A stretch of DNA of 64,000 nucleotides from CBFHTC01 sp965658815. GTDB lineage: Bacteria; Pseudomonadota; Alphaproteobacteria; Rickettsiales; Rickettsiaceae. This document shows positions 10,782 to 18,443 of this stretch, piece after piece. The stretch is from positions 1 to 64,000 of the forward strand of contig CBFHTC010000003.1 of assembly GCA_965658815.1 (NCBI GenBank). The letters are read 5' to 3'. Under the pieces are notes generated by a model, which ran no database searches, was not told the DNA's origin, and saw only the letters and a list, made by a program, of their open reading frames with translations. A program made the translations under genes and the position numbers. How positions within the stretch are numbered: position 1 is the first letter of the stretch; every line of letters begins with the position of its first letter.

Positions 10782-12053
10782 ATGTCATATAGTAAATTAG
10801 TTTTAATAGGAAGACCTAACGTTGGCAAGTCTTCTATATTTAATCTCTTTGCCAAGGTTAATAAATCAATTGTTATGTCTCATGTTGGCACAACTCGTAA
10901 CTTTGTTGAATCTAGCGCGGAATTTTATGGTATGAATTTTAATATGGTGGACACTCCTGGCTATGAATCTAAATATTTTTACAAGAATATAAAGGAAAAA
11001 TACTCCAACTACATTGGAAATGATAATCATCTTATTTTATTTGTGGTTGATGCTTATCATTTGATGAATTTGGAAATTTTAGAAATTTTAAGACCTTATT
11101 TAGATCGCGTTATTTTACTAATTAATAAAATTGATTTAAAAAAAAATCAAGATCATTATTATGAATTTCTGTCCTTTGGTATAAAAAAAGTTGTTTTATT
11201 CTCCGCTACTAATCGTATAGGATTTTCAGATCTCGCTAAAATATTAAAAGAAAAAGAATTATATGATTTTGCAAACGATATTAGCAATCTTCCTTTAGTA
11301 TCTATTATAGGAAGACCAAATGTAGGTAAATCTACTTTAATTAACTCTATTACTGAAAATGAAACTTTAATTGTCGGTAAAGAAGCCGGCTTGACTACTG
11401 ATAGTATTAAGGTATTAATTGATAATAAATTTGTGTTGGTGGATACCGCAGGAGTTCGTCGTCAATCATTGATTAAAAAATATGATGAAAAAGTTTTTGT
11501 AAAAAATAGCTTTGCATCTTTAAGAAAAAGTCATATTGTTTGTATTATGGTTGACGCATTTGAAAGTATTACTTCTCAAGATATTAAATTGATTAATATG
11601 GCTTATGAAGAAGGCAAAGGTGTGATTTTAATTATTAATAAATGCGATCTAATTAATATTAACTTAAAAACAGATGAGATACATAACAAATATAACTTCT
11701 TATATAAATGCAAAGTGTTTTTTACTTCCGCTATTTCTCTAAGGTCTTATTTTAAACATGATTTATATAATGAAGTTATGCGGTTATTTGAGAAATTGCA
11801 CTATAGAATTCCAACTCCTAAGTTAAATAAATGGATTCAAGAAAACTTAAGAGACCTAAAGATTACTAATGGGCAAAAGTTGATTAAATATGGATTGCAG
11901 GCTCGAGTAATGCCTCTTATTATTAAGCTTTATTATCATAATACAAAAGTTGAAAAGGTTGGATATCGTAATTTCATTATAAATTCTTTTTATAAATATT
12001 TTAATTTATATGGTATAGGGATTAAAATACAACTAACTAAAATAAAAAGATAA
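10782..12053 (+). CDS. der: Ribosome-associated GTPase Der (EngA)
   Basis: Der is a tandem GTPase needed for 50S maturation. Both P-loops are intact: GRPNVGKSS at residues 10-18 and GRPNVGKST near 176. The two G3 motifs are DTPGYES and DTAGVRR, and the two G4 motifs are NKID and NKCD. The C-terminal KH-like domain follows from about residue 340. The first G2 region (SHVGTTRN) departs from the usual D-x-P-G-x-T-R-D. The 423-aa length is slightly short (usual 440-490). The ATG directly abuts the rplY stop codon. Confidence 0.95.
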   Translation: MSYSKLVLIGRPNVGKSSIFNLFAKVNKSIVMSHVGTTRNFVESSAEFYGMNFNMVDTPGYESKYFYKNIKEKYSNYIGNDNHLILFVVDAYHLMNLEILEILRPYLDRVILLINKIDLKKNQDHYYEFLSFGIKKVVLFSATNRIGFSDLAKILKEKELYDFANDISNLPLVSIIGRPNVGKSTLINSITENETLIVGKEAGLTTDSIKVLIDNKFVLVDTAGVRRQSLIKKYDEKVFVKNSFASLRKSHIVCIMVDAFESITSQDIKLINMAYEEGKGVILIINKCDLININLKTDEIHNKYNFLYKCKVFFTSAISLRSYFKHDLYNEVMRLFEKLHYRIPTPKLNKWIQENLRDLKITNGQKLIKYGLQARVMPLIIKLYYHNTKVEKVGYRNFIINSFYKYFNLYGIGIKIQLTKIKR

Positions 12054-12070
12054 TATTTAATAGGCATAGC

Positions 12071-12099
12071 TTGATATTATTTGAATATTGTTGTATCAT
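12071..12099 (+). promoter_or_regulatory. Predicted sigma70 promoter for the PhoB-like regulator
   Basis: The -35 box is TTGATA at 12071-12076 and the -10 box is TATCAT at 12094-12099, with a 17-bp spacer. Transcription from here would begin near 12106, so the ATG at 12121 is the likely start codon rather than an upstream in-frame TTG at 12088. Confidence 0.6.
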
Positions 12100-12120
12100 T
12101 TTAAAAAAAGTACTATTATT

Positions 12121-13050
12121 ATGGCGACATATAAAAAATGTATTACAGTATTTTGTTATGAATTTAACTCGTTTAGAAATATTAGTAATATTGTAGATAA
12201 TAAATTTTCTAGTATGTTTAATTATATATCTTCAATCGACGAAATAAATCATCAGACTGTTTTTGATTCTAGATTTATCGTTGCTCATGCTACCGTAAAT
12301 CCATTTGGAGTTGCAAGTTTCTTAAAGAAAATACTCGATGATGTAAGTCAAACCAGTTCTAACAAATGGTTCGCTTCTTTTCCTGTTTTATTAATTGTAA
12401 GTGAAGAATTTATTAAAAAAAACGAAGATTTTATTACCAGTTCTTTAAATAATGTAAAAATTATTTCAGAAAATAAGATTAATCAAGAGTCAAAAGATTA
12501 TATTAACTCTATATTTTCATTGATGTCATTAGATTATGATTATGCTAATAGTAACCCAAAAAAATATAATAATGATTATGATCAAGATTTTTATTCTATG
12601 AATAATACAAAAAATATTAATAAATCTATTGCAAATGATATATCATTCTCACAGCAAAAGTTTGATATAAGACTTGATAGTAAAACATTTAGAGTATTTA
12701 TGAACAATATTCCTATTAACTTCTGTGCAATTAATTTTAAAATATTAGAATTGTTAATAAAAAGAAAGAATGAAGTTATTGATCGTAGTGAGATTATACA
12801 AAAAGTATGGCCTAATAATAGCTCTATATCAGAAAGAACCGTTGATGTTCATATTAAAAGAATTAGAGATAAACTTCTTGTAAATGGTGGTGACTACCGT
12901 CTGTCCTTGATTAGAACAGTTAGAAATATTGGTTATTACTATATATCCTATGAAGATATTAATAAAACTTTTGAAGAAAAATCTAGAGATAGTATCTCCT
13001 TTACTAAAAAAGAACCTATCTTGGATAAAACTACTAATCTCTATACATAA
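12121..13050 (+). CDS. PhoB/OmpR-type winged-helix regulator with degenerate receiver domain
   Basis: The C-terminal ~100 residues are a clear OmpR/PhoB DNA-binding domain: ERTVDVHIKRIRDKL is the recognition helix region and IRTVRNIGYYY the wing, very close to PhoB. The N-terminal ~140 residues occupy the place of a receiver domain but lack its signature. There is no acidic pair after the first strand (ITVFCYEF), and the expected phospho-aspartate position reads H in IVAHATVN. A linker of low complexity joins the two. No histidine kinase gene is adjacent. It may act as a phosphorylation-independent transcription factor (inference). Confidence 0.8.
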   Translation: MATYKKCITVFCYEFNSFRNISNIVDNKFSSMFNYISSIDEINHQTVFDSRFIVAHATVNPFGVASFLKKILDDVSQTSSNKWFASFPVLLIVSEEFIKKNEDFITSSLNNVKIISENKINQESKDYINSIFSLMSLDYDYANSNPKKYNNDYDQDFYSMNNTKNINKSIANDISFSQQKFDIRLDSKTFRVFMNNIPINFCAINFKILELLIKRKNEVIDRSEIIQKVWPNNSSISERTVDVHIKRIRDKLLVNGGDYRLSLIRTVRNIGYYYISYEDINKTFEEKSRDSISFTKKEPILDKTTNLYT

Positions 13051-13172
13051 TTTATTTCATTAATTACTAGTCCTTTTGAGAATTGTTTAAATTTTTGCTC
13101 TTTGTATAATTTTAGAATGCTAATTAGTGTCATTTCTATCTTATCGTTTATAAGATTTCATCTTATTGGCTG

Positions 13173-13530
13173 ATCAACAAAATCAAATAAGCAGAGTTCT
13201 GTATTACAATTATTCATCTAAATATATAATTGCTTATATACTTTAGCAGCCTACCATTATTTCAAATTAAAAGAGAAATAAAATTTGGCTTTGCTTAAAA
13301 GAGAGTTTGTATTGCACTTTTTGTTACCAAAAAGTCGGGGGTCTCTTACACCTCCTTTTCACCTTTACTAAATGAAATTATATGATCATTTAGAAATATA
13401 TCTCTGTTACACTTTTCCTAATAGTTATGCACTATCGCCAGTGATTACCTGGTCTTTTTTCTTTTTTAAGCTCTGACTTTCCTCTTCTTAAAAGTTCTTT
13501 TAAAAAGCAATTGTTTATGATTTTGTTAAT
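13173..13530 (-). ncRNA. rnpB: RNase P RNA (bacterial type A)
   Basis: Read on the minus strand, this 358-nt stretch holds the universal RNase P RNA blocks in order. They are GAGGAAAGTC (13475-13484), the GGTGAAAAGG / GTAAGAGACCCCCGA block, TTGGTAACAAAAAG, a GCAAAGCCAAATT segment, TGGTAGGCTGCTAAAG, TAGATGAATAATTG, and ACAGAACTCTGCTTAT near the 3' end. The ends were set by helix P1: TTAACAAAATCA at the 5' end pairs with TGATTTTGTTGA at the 3' end. The 5' end agrees with the start predicted from its promoter. The P15 loop (TCTTTTAATT) shows no GGU. A 7-bp hairpin without a U-run lies just past the 3' end. The remaining spacer to the PhoB-like gene (13051-13172) shows nothing recognisable. Confidence 0.93.
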
Positions 13531-13535
13531 TAGAT

Positions 13536-13563
13536 TTTATATTAATTTATAGCTATTAGTCAA
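13536..13563 (-). promoter_or_regulatory. Predicted sigma70 promoter for rnpB
   Basis: On the minus strand the -35 box is TTGACT (13558-13563) and the -10 box is TATAAA (13536-13541), with a 16-bp spacer. The predicted start near 13529 coincides with the 5' end of helix P1 of rnpB. The promoter lies just after the stop codon of the repeat-protein gene. Confidence 0.7.
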
Positions 13564-13583
13564 GTATAAAATGTATATTTTTT

Positions 13584-14347
13584 TTAATTACTGTTTAAGT
13601 TGATATTATCATACCTTAATGCAATTGTTTGGACATGATCGTATTTTATATATAATGACTTTAATGCGCTCTGTATTTCCTTTAAGCTTTGTTTATCTTC
13701 TGGTATCATATTCTTATTTATTCTGTTTTTTATTTTTACTTTGAACTGCCATGAGAGTTCTTCTTTGTTGGTTGATAGATCTATTTCTCTCTCTTTTAAT
13801 GCTGTTCTTTGTCGTTGTGTGTATATGTATTCGATATCTGTTGTTGTGTTATTGGCATTTATTCCGCCTTCGGCTTCATTATTAGCATTTATTCCGCCTC
13901 CGGCTTCATTATTAGCATTTATTCCGCCTCCGGCTTCATTATTAGCATANNNNNNNNNNNNNNNNNNNNNNNNNNNNNNNNNNNNNNNNNNNNNNNNNNN
14001 NNNNNNNNNNNNNNNNNNNNNNNNNNNNNNNNNNNNNNNNNNNNNNNATTATTAGCATTTATTCCGCCTCCGGCTTCATTATTAGCATTTATTCCGCCTC
14101 CGGCTTCATTATTAGCATTTATTCCGCCTCCGGCTTCATTATTAGCATTTATTCTGCCTCCGGCTTCATTATTAGCATTTATTCCGCCTCCGGCTTCATT
14201 ATTAGCATTTATTCCGCCTCCGGCTTCATTATTGGCATTTATTCCGTCTCCATTATTATTGCTATTGTCTAGATTGTTATAATAATATAGTTCTATAATA
14301 GCGTATATCAATAAAATTGTGATTAAAAATATTAGTTTGTATAACAT
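13584..14347 (-). CDS. Membrane-anchored decapeptide-repeat protein, interrupted by an assembly gap
   Basis: The gene starts at 14347 with a hydrophobic N-terminal segment (MLYKLIFLITILLIYAIIEL), an uncleaved anchor or signal peptide. An Asn-rich linker and then tandem copies of a ten-residue unit, GGGINANNEA, follow. The run of Ns at 13950-14047 interrupts it. On the far side the same frame of the repeat resumes for three more units and runs into a unique C-terminal domain of about 90 residues, including YTQRQRTALKEREIDL and EDKQSLKEIQSALKSLY, ending at TAA (13584-13586). Known bases total exactly 222 codons, so the frame is open throughout if the true gap is a multiple of three. Function unknown; a surface or secreted repeat protein is one possibility. 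Confidence 0.75.
13851..14251. repeat. 30-bp coding tandem repeat array with internal gap
   Basis: The unit ATTAGCATTTATTCCGCCTC plus CGGCTTCATT is repeated head to tail. Three units lie left of the gap and six to seven right of it, nearly identical apart from a few single-base changes (for example CCGCCTT, CTGCCTC). It encodes the GGGINANNEA decapeptide on the minus strand. The unit length is a multiple of three, so copy-number change keeps the frame. Confidence 0.95.
13950..14047. other. Assembly gap (98 Ns) inside the 30-bp repeat array
   Basis: All bases are N. The repeat phase on the two sides requires 18 + 30k missing bases, and 98 does not fit, so the N count is an estimate. The last base before the gap (A at 13949) differs from the repeat consensus T and may be a contig-edge error. 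Confidence 0.97.
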
Positions 14348-14421
14348 ACTACTTCGATTTATATATAAAATATATATTGTAGTATTTTTTATTTCAAGAA
14401 AATGCTAAGTTTTATTGATTC

Positions 14422-14880
14422 TTATTTTTTTAATGTGCGATGTTGAAGATATTGATCTAAGAAAATCATGCCAATTAAAATTTTAATTAAATTTGCATTT
14501 TCTTTATCGTTTTTCATATGAATATTATTTGTCTTAGCTATATAAGATAAGTGTTTATTGGAGAGCAAAAAGGCTTTTTGTAAATTAATATCATGCAAAG
14601 ATAATTTTTCATTAAACAAAGCTTTAGATATGATTAAAGAAAGTTTTGATATACCTAGCTCTTTGATTGCATTAAAGTTTATAATTTCTCTTACAAGATT
14701 ATTCTTATGTCGTAAGAGTGATTTGTATTTACTATAATTATTTGGAATCGCGTCATCGATAATATTTTTATAATAGAATTCATATGAAAATATGTCTTTT
14801 AATATTTGTATAAAAAAATTATTAATTGAAAAGATCCTTAAATAATGGGGCTTTTGTGGATATGGTAACTGATTTTGCAT
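14422..14880 (-). CDS. RNase III-like protein, probably catalytically inactive
   Basis: No function is certain. The pattern from residue 25 onward follows the RNase III endonuclease domain: an ILKDIFSYEFYYKNIIDDAI helix pair, IKELGISKLSLIISKALF where RNase III has L-E-F-L-G-D-A-V-L, then LQKAFLLSNKHLSYIA for the K-x-R-A-x-L-V-S-N-x-x-L-A-x-I-A stretch, and ILIGMIFLDQYL for E-A-L-I-G-A-I-Y-L-D. The catalytic Asp of the signature and the Glu of E-A-L-I-G-A are replaced (by Ile and Lys). The dsRNA-binding domain is missing; total length is 152 aa. The start overlaps the end of hflC by 59 bp in another frame, so the gene is co-transcribed with hflKC. Confidence 0.5.
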   Translation of the reverse strand: MQNQLPYPQKPHYLRIFSINNFFIQILKDIFSYEFYYKNIIDDAIPNNYSKYKSLLRHKNNLVREIINFNAIKELGISKLSLIISKALFNEKLSLHDINLQKAFLLSNKHLSYIAKTNNIHMKNDKENANLIKILIGMIFLDQYLQHRTLKK

Positions 14881-15676
14881 TTGATAATATTGATTCTAAA
14901 GATTTAATATTTGTGTATTTTTCAATGATTGCATTGTCGGACGATTTAATTAATTCTTGTTTTTTACTCATGACATTTTCAATCGCCTGAGATTTTATTT
15001 GTGCAACTTCTATTAATCCTTCTGTTAATAATGTTTGATATTTTAAATCAGCTTCAGACATAATGATTTGTTTTAATTTTTCTCCTTCTGATTTTATTTG
15101 TGCAACTTCTTGTTTTCTTTCACTGATCATACGATTAAATACGGCCTCACGATTTTCATTGGGTAAGTCTGTTTTATTGATACGAAAATCATAAATCTCC
15201 AAGCCAAATTGATTAATTGTTGTTCCTATTTGTTCTTGTATATCTTGCATTATTTTAATTCTTTTTTCTGAGAGTAGGTCATTTAATATAATTTTTCCTA
15301 TTTTATTTCTTACGGCTGATTCACCTGCGTTCTTTACTTTTTGATTTGCGTTATCATAATTTAATAAAGTTTCATAAAATTTCTTAGCATCAACGATTTT
15401 ATATTTTATTATTGCAGATATCAAGCATTTTTTTTGATCAGCGCATATCATTTCTTTTTCGATTAAATTAGTATTTAAAAGTTTTTTATTTACGATTATT
15501 ATATTTTCTATTAAAGGTAATTTAAAGTGCAGTCCTGCAGTTTTTTCTATTTTAGTAATTGATCCAAGGCGAATTATTATTGCTTCTTCAAAGTCATACA
15601 AATTATAAAACATTGACATCATTAAAAGTGGTGTCAATAAGAAAACATATTTTATTATTCTAAGTAAGTTTAACAT
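14822..15676 (-). CDS. hflC: Protease modulator HflC (SPFH domain)
   Basis: HflC with HflK forms the SPFH/band-7 complex that surrounds and regulates the FtsH protease in the inner membrane. An N-terminal membrane segment (residues 8-25) is followed by the band-7 domain, beginning EEAIIIRLGSI and including AGLHFKLPLIEN. The coiled-coil region holds the ISERKQEVAQIKSEGE pattern and is typical of HflC. The 284-aa length fits. It follows hflK with a 1-bp gap. Confidence 0.95.
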   Translation of the reverse strand: MLNLLRIIKYVFLLTPLLMMSMFYNLYDFEEAIIIRLGSITKIEKTAGLHFKLPLIENIIIVNKKLLNTNLIEKEMICADQKKCLISAIIKYKIVDAKKFYETLLNYDNANQKVKNAGESAVRNKIGKIILNDLLSEKRIKIMQDIQEQIGTTINQFGLEIYDFRINKTDLPNENREAVFNRMISERKQEVAQIKSEGEKLKQIIMSEADLKYQTLLTEGLIEVAQIKSQAIENVMSKKQELIKSSDNAIIEKYTNIKSLESILSNAKSVTISTKAPLFKDLFN

Positions 15677-15677
15677 A

Positions 15678-16595
15678 TTATACCTTTTTGTGATTTATAG
15701 TTGATTCTGGAACAATATTTATTGTTTTATTTTTTAAAATTTCTTCCGCTCCATTTTTTATTAACATATTTAAAAATGCATCTTTTTTTTCAATACTATC
15801 TAATTTAGAATAGTTATTTAATAACACATTAAACTCTTTACTAAACTTTTCAATTTCAGCTTTTTGTTGTTGCGCAAAAGATCTGGCATTTAGTATCATT
15901 GTTGCTTTTTCACTTTCCCCTAAGTTAACTTTTTTATTTGCATATTCTTTTCCGCTGTTAATTAATTGTTCTTTAAAGGCTTTAGCTGCTTGAACTTCTC
16001 TATAAGCATTTTCAGTTTCTTTAGTTGGAGTAGAGGCTTTTAATAATTGTACTTGAATTATTTCAATTCCTGCTTGGTAGTTTCTCATTATTACATCTAG
16101 ATCAATTGCAATTTTCATTTCAATTTCATTTTTTTTGTTCGATATGACCTCAACTAATTTTGATGATGACACCACATCTCTTAGCACTGATTCTCCTATA
16201 TCTTTAACTGTTTGATGTACATTTGCAACATTAAATAAAAAGTCTTTTGTGTTTTTTATTTTCCATAACACAACAACTTCTGTAGTAAGTATGTTTTCGT
16301 CATGAGTAATCATTGTTGTAATTGAACTTGAACTATTTTTTTCTTTAAAGCCTAAAGTTGTTGTTTTAGTTATATCTTTATTTACTATATGGCATTGTTC
16401 GATCAGAGGCATTACAAAGTGCATTCCAGGTTTTAAAACTCTTGCATATTTTTTAAATCTTGTGATCAATGCTTCGTGACCTGGATTTACAATTGTAATA
16501 GATTGAGTAAATGCTGATATTATTAATATTAGAAAGAGTATTTTGATTATATGTTTTGTTATGAAATTTATTATTTTTTCTACTATTTTTTCCAT
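15678..16595 (-). CDS. hflK: FtsH protease activity modulator HflK (SPFH domain)
   Basis: This is the partner of HflC. It has an N-terminal membrane segment (about residues 13-33) and a band-7 domain starting ITIVNPGHEALITRFKKYAR, with PGMHFVMPLIEQ. The long charged helix contains YREVQAAKAFKEQLIN, the HflK equivalent of the A-Y-R-x-V-x-A-A-x-x-E motif. At 305 aa it lacks the Gly/Pro-rich N-terminal extension of E. coli HflK (419 aa). hflK precedes hflC in one operon on the minus strand. DegP, a common downstream neighbour, is replaced by the RNase III-like gene. Confidence 0.95.
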   Translation of the reverse strand: MEKIVEKIINFITKHIIKILFLILIISAFTQSITIVNPGHEALITRFKKYARVLKPGMHFVMPLIEQCHIVNKDITKTTTLGFKEKNSSSSITTMITHDENILTTEVVVLWKIKNTKDFLFNVANVHQTVKDIGESVLRDVVSSSKLVEVISNKKNEIEMKIAIDLDVIMRNYQAGIEIIQVQLLKASTPTKETENAYREVQAAKAFKEQLINSGKEYANKKVNLGESEKATMILNARSFAQQQKAEIEKFSKEFNVLLNNYSKLDSIEKKDAFLNMLIKNGAEEILKNKTINIVPESTINHKKV

Positions 16596-16664
16596 TATTT
16601 TTTTTGTTTCATTACGATTATATTAATAACTCATAATCTTGTCAAGAGCGTTTGCCAAATTAAT

Positions 16665-17297
16665 CTAACTCAGAGCAATCACATATTTTATATATTCTTT
16701 TATCTTATTCTCATCTTGTGGTAAGATTTTAAATTTCTCATTTGGTAAATTGTTAGCGTTTTGAATAGGTAGATATCCTTTTATATTAGTAGATTGCATT
16801 TTATTTAAAATTAAATTTAATGTTATTGCTTTAAAAGAGTTGGCATCAGTTAATTTATGACTTTGAGAAAAAGTTATAATAATATTATTTTTGTTTGCAA
16901 GAACATTTTTGTCGTAAGCTCCTTCAAACCATTCAAAGATTTGAATTAAAGTTGAATTAATTAGGTATGATCTGCTATTAGTGATAAATATTTGAAAATC
17001 AGATTTTTGAAATAGCTCAAGTAATAATTTTACGTTATTAGGAATTTTATTATTTTCAAAGAATCTTTTAGAAAAGGTTTGTAACTCTAATTCTTGTATA
17101 ACGTTTTTTTCTGATTGCAATGCAATTTTATCATATAAATGTAAAATTTGACTTTCAGTATTTGCATCCGTTAATATATTTTGTATTTTACTTATATTAT
17201 CTGAATCAATTTTATCTAAAAGCAGAATAACACATGATTTTTTTGTCGCTTCTGTAGAAAATATTGAAAACAGTGTTAAAAGAATTTTTAATCTCAT
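16665..17297 (-). CDS. Uncharacterised protein upstream of hflK
   Basis: I do not recognise this 210-aa protein. The N-terminus is moderately hydrophobic (MRLKILLTLFSIFS) and could be a signal peptide, though a beta-strand is equally possible. The alternation KKSCVILLLDK, SDFQIFITNSRSYL and NNIIITFSQSH has the spacing of strands in an alpha/beta Rossmann or flavodoxin-like fold, but no flavin-binding motif is clear. It lies 69 bp upstream of hflK on the same strand and may share its transcript. Confidence 0.55.
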   Translation of the reverse strand: MRLKILLTLFSIFSTEATKKSCVILLLDKIDSDNISKIQNILTDANTESQILHLYDKIALQSEKNVIQELELQTFSKRFFENNKIPNNVKLLLELFQKSDFQIFITNSRSYLINSTLIQIFEWFEGAYDKNVLANKNNIIITFSQSHKLTDANSFKAITLNLILNKMQSTNIKGYLPIQNANNLPNEKFKILPQDENKIKEYIKYVIALS

Positions 17298-17436
17298 TGG
17301 TATTTGTTTGTTATCTTATTGTATCATATAAAAAAAAAAAATAAATTGATATAGAGGAATTATTTATAGTTTTATAAGCTATTGTTTTTTGGCAGGATTT
17401 GTGTTATTATATTATAATAAATTTAGTTCTTTTAAT

Positions 17437-18393
17437 ATGCAGCGATATTTCAAAGGTGTTTTGTATTTTTTGTGTATGTTGTTTATTAGTTCTATGAATG
17501 ACGCTATACAAAGATTTCTTGTAGCTGAAATGCACGGAATTTCTATATTGTTTTTTAGATATTTTTTTGCTACTTTCTTTATATTCTTTTACATTCTTTT
17601 TAAAAATAAAAGTATTGCTACTACAAAAATAAATTTTATTTTACATATTATTAGATCATTATGTCTATTTCTTGGTCAGGCTATTTGGATTTATTTTTTA
17701 AATGACAATTCAATTCCTTTGCTTCATTTTACTCTTATTGCTTATTTTATACCTTTGATTTCATTGATTTTTGGATATTTCTTCTTACAAGAAAAAATCT
17801 TTTGGGAAAGGTGGGTCTCGATTATTGCAGCTACAATAGTAATGGCTTTTTTGGTTCCTTTTTTCTCTTCACCTAGAATAGTAATGGGGTTTTGGGCTTC
17901 TCCTGCTTCCATTTCTTATATTTTACTTATAATAGCGGCTACGCTTTTTGCTATTACTGATATTATTAATAAGTATATTATTAATACTGAAAGTATGTAC
18001 AATATGTTGTTTTATTCATCTTTATTAGTTACTATTATGTGTTTACCAGCTATGTTTTCTTTTGGCTTTGAATTCTCTAATACAAAGGGTATCTTAATAT
18101 CTATGATATTGGGATTGAATGCTAATTTTCTATTTTTTGCTCTTTTGAAGGCTTTTTCCTATGTCGATATTAGCGTCTTGGCTTATTATAGATTTTTTGA
18201 ATTTATATTTACGGGGTTAATGGGTTTTTTGTTTTTTTATGAAGTTCCTGATGACACTTTCTATTTAAGTTTATTATTTATAGTACCTTTAACTATGTTC
18301 TTTGAGCATTCTGAAAGAAATAATCATTCTGAAAGAAATAATCATTCTGAAAGAAATGATAGTTCTAGCAGAAATAATAAGGGTATTTTATAA
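17437..18393 (+). CDS. EamA-family (DMT superfamily) transporter
   Basis: This is an inner-membrane protein with about ten predicted membrane segments in the two-fold EamA arrangement. The first half includes CMLFISSMNDAIQRFL and FFRYFFATFFIFF, and the second half starts near ISYILLIIAATLFAITDIIN. The resemblance is to the Rickettsiales EamA/RhaT transporters, some of which import S-adenosylmethionine; the substrate here is not shown by sequence. ATG 17437 (MQRYFKGVLYFL) is preferred to an upstream in-frame TTG at 17389. The C-terminus ends in three copies of HSERNN, a cytoplasmic tail created by an 18-bp tandem repeat. Confidence 0.85.
   Translation: MQRYFKGVLYFLCMLFISSMNDAIQRFLVAEMHGISILFFRYFFATFFIFFYILFKNKSIATTKINFILHIIRSLCLFLGQAIWIYFLNDNSIPLLHFTLIAYFIPLISLIFGYFFLQEKIFWERWVSIIAATIVMAFLVPFFSSPRIVMGFWASPASISYILLIIAATLFAITDIINKYIINTESMYNMLFYSSLLVTIMCLPAMFSFGFEFSNTKGILISMILGLNANFLFFALLKAFSYVDISVLAYYRFFEFIFTGLMGFLFFYEVPDDTFYLSLLFIVPLTMFFEHSERNNHSERNNHSERNDSSSRNNKGIL
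18307..18360 (+). repeat. 18-bp in-frame tandem repeat at the 3' end of the EamA transporter gene
   Basis: The unit CATTCTGAAAGAAATAAT occurs three times in a row, with one mismatch in the last copy. It encodes the HSERNN hexapeptide at the transporter's C-terminus. Confidence 0.95.
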
Positions 18394-18443
18394 AATTCTA
18401 TTGACTTAAAGGCAAACTGCTTTTAGAATAACGAAAAAGATTA

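Noticed and set aside
13148..13166. Intrinsic terminator after rnpB
   Set aside because: A 7-bp hairpin (ATAAGAT-GAA-ATCTTAT) is present but no run of U follows, so it is mentioned only with rnpB.
13851..14251. CRISPR array
   Set aside because: The units are directly contiguous without spacers and are coding; there are no cas genes.
13741..14282. Plus-strand frames encoding LLAFIPPPAS-type repeats
   Set aside because: They are the reverse reading of the 30-bp array. The minus-strand frame has a start, a membrane segment, a unique C-terminal domain and a stop on both sides of the gap, while the plus-strand frames have no plausible non-repeat domains.
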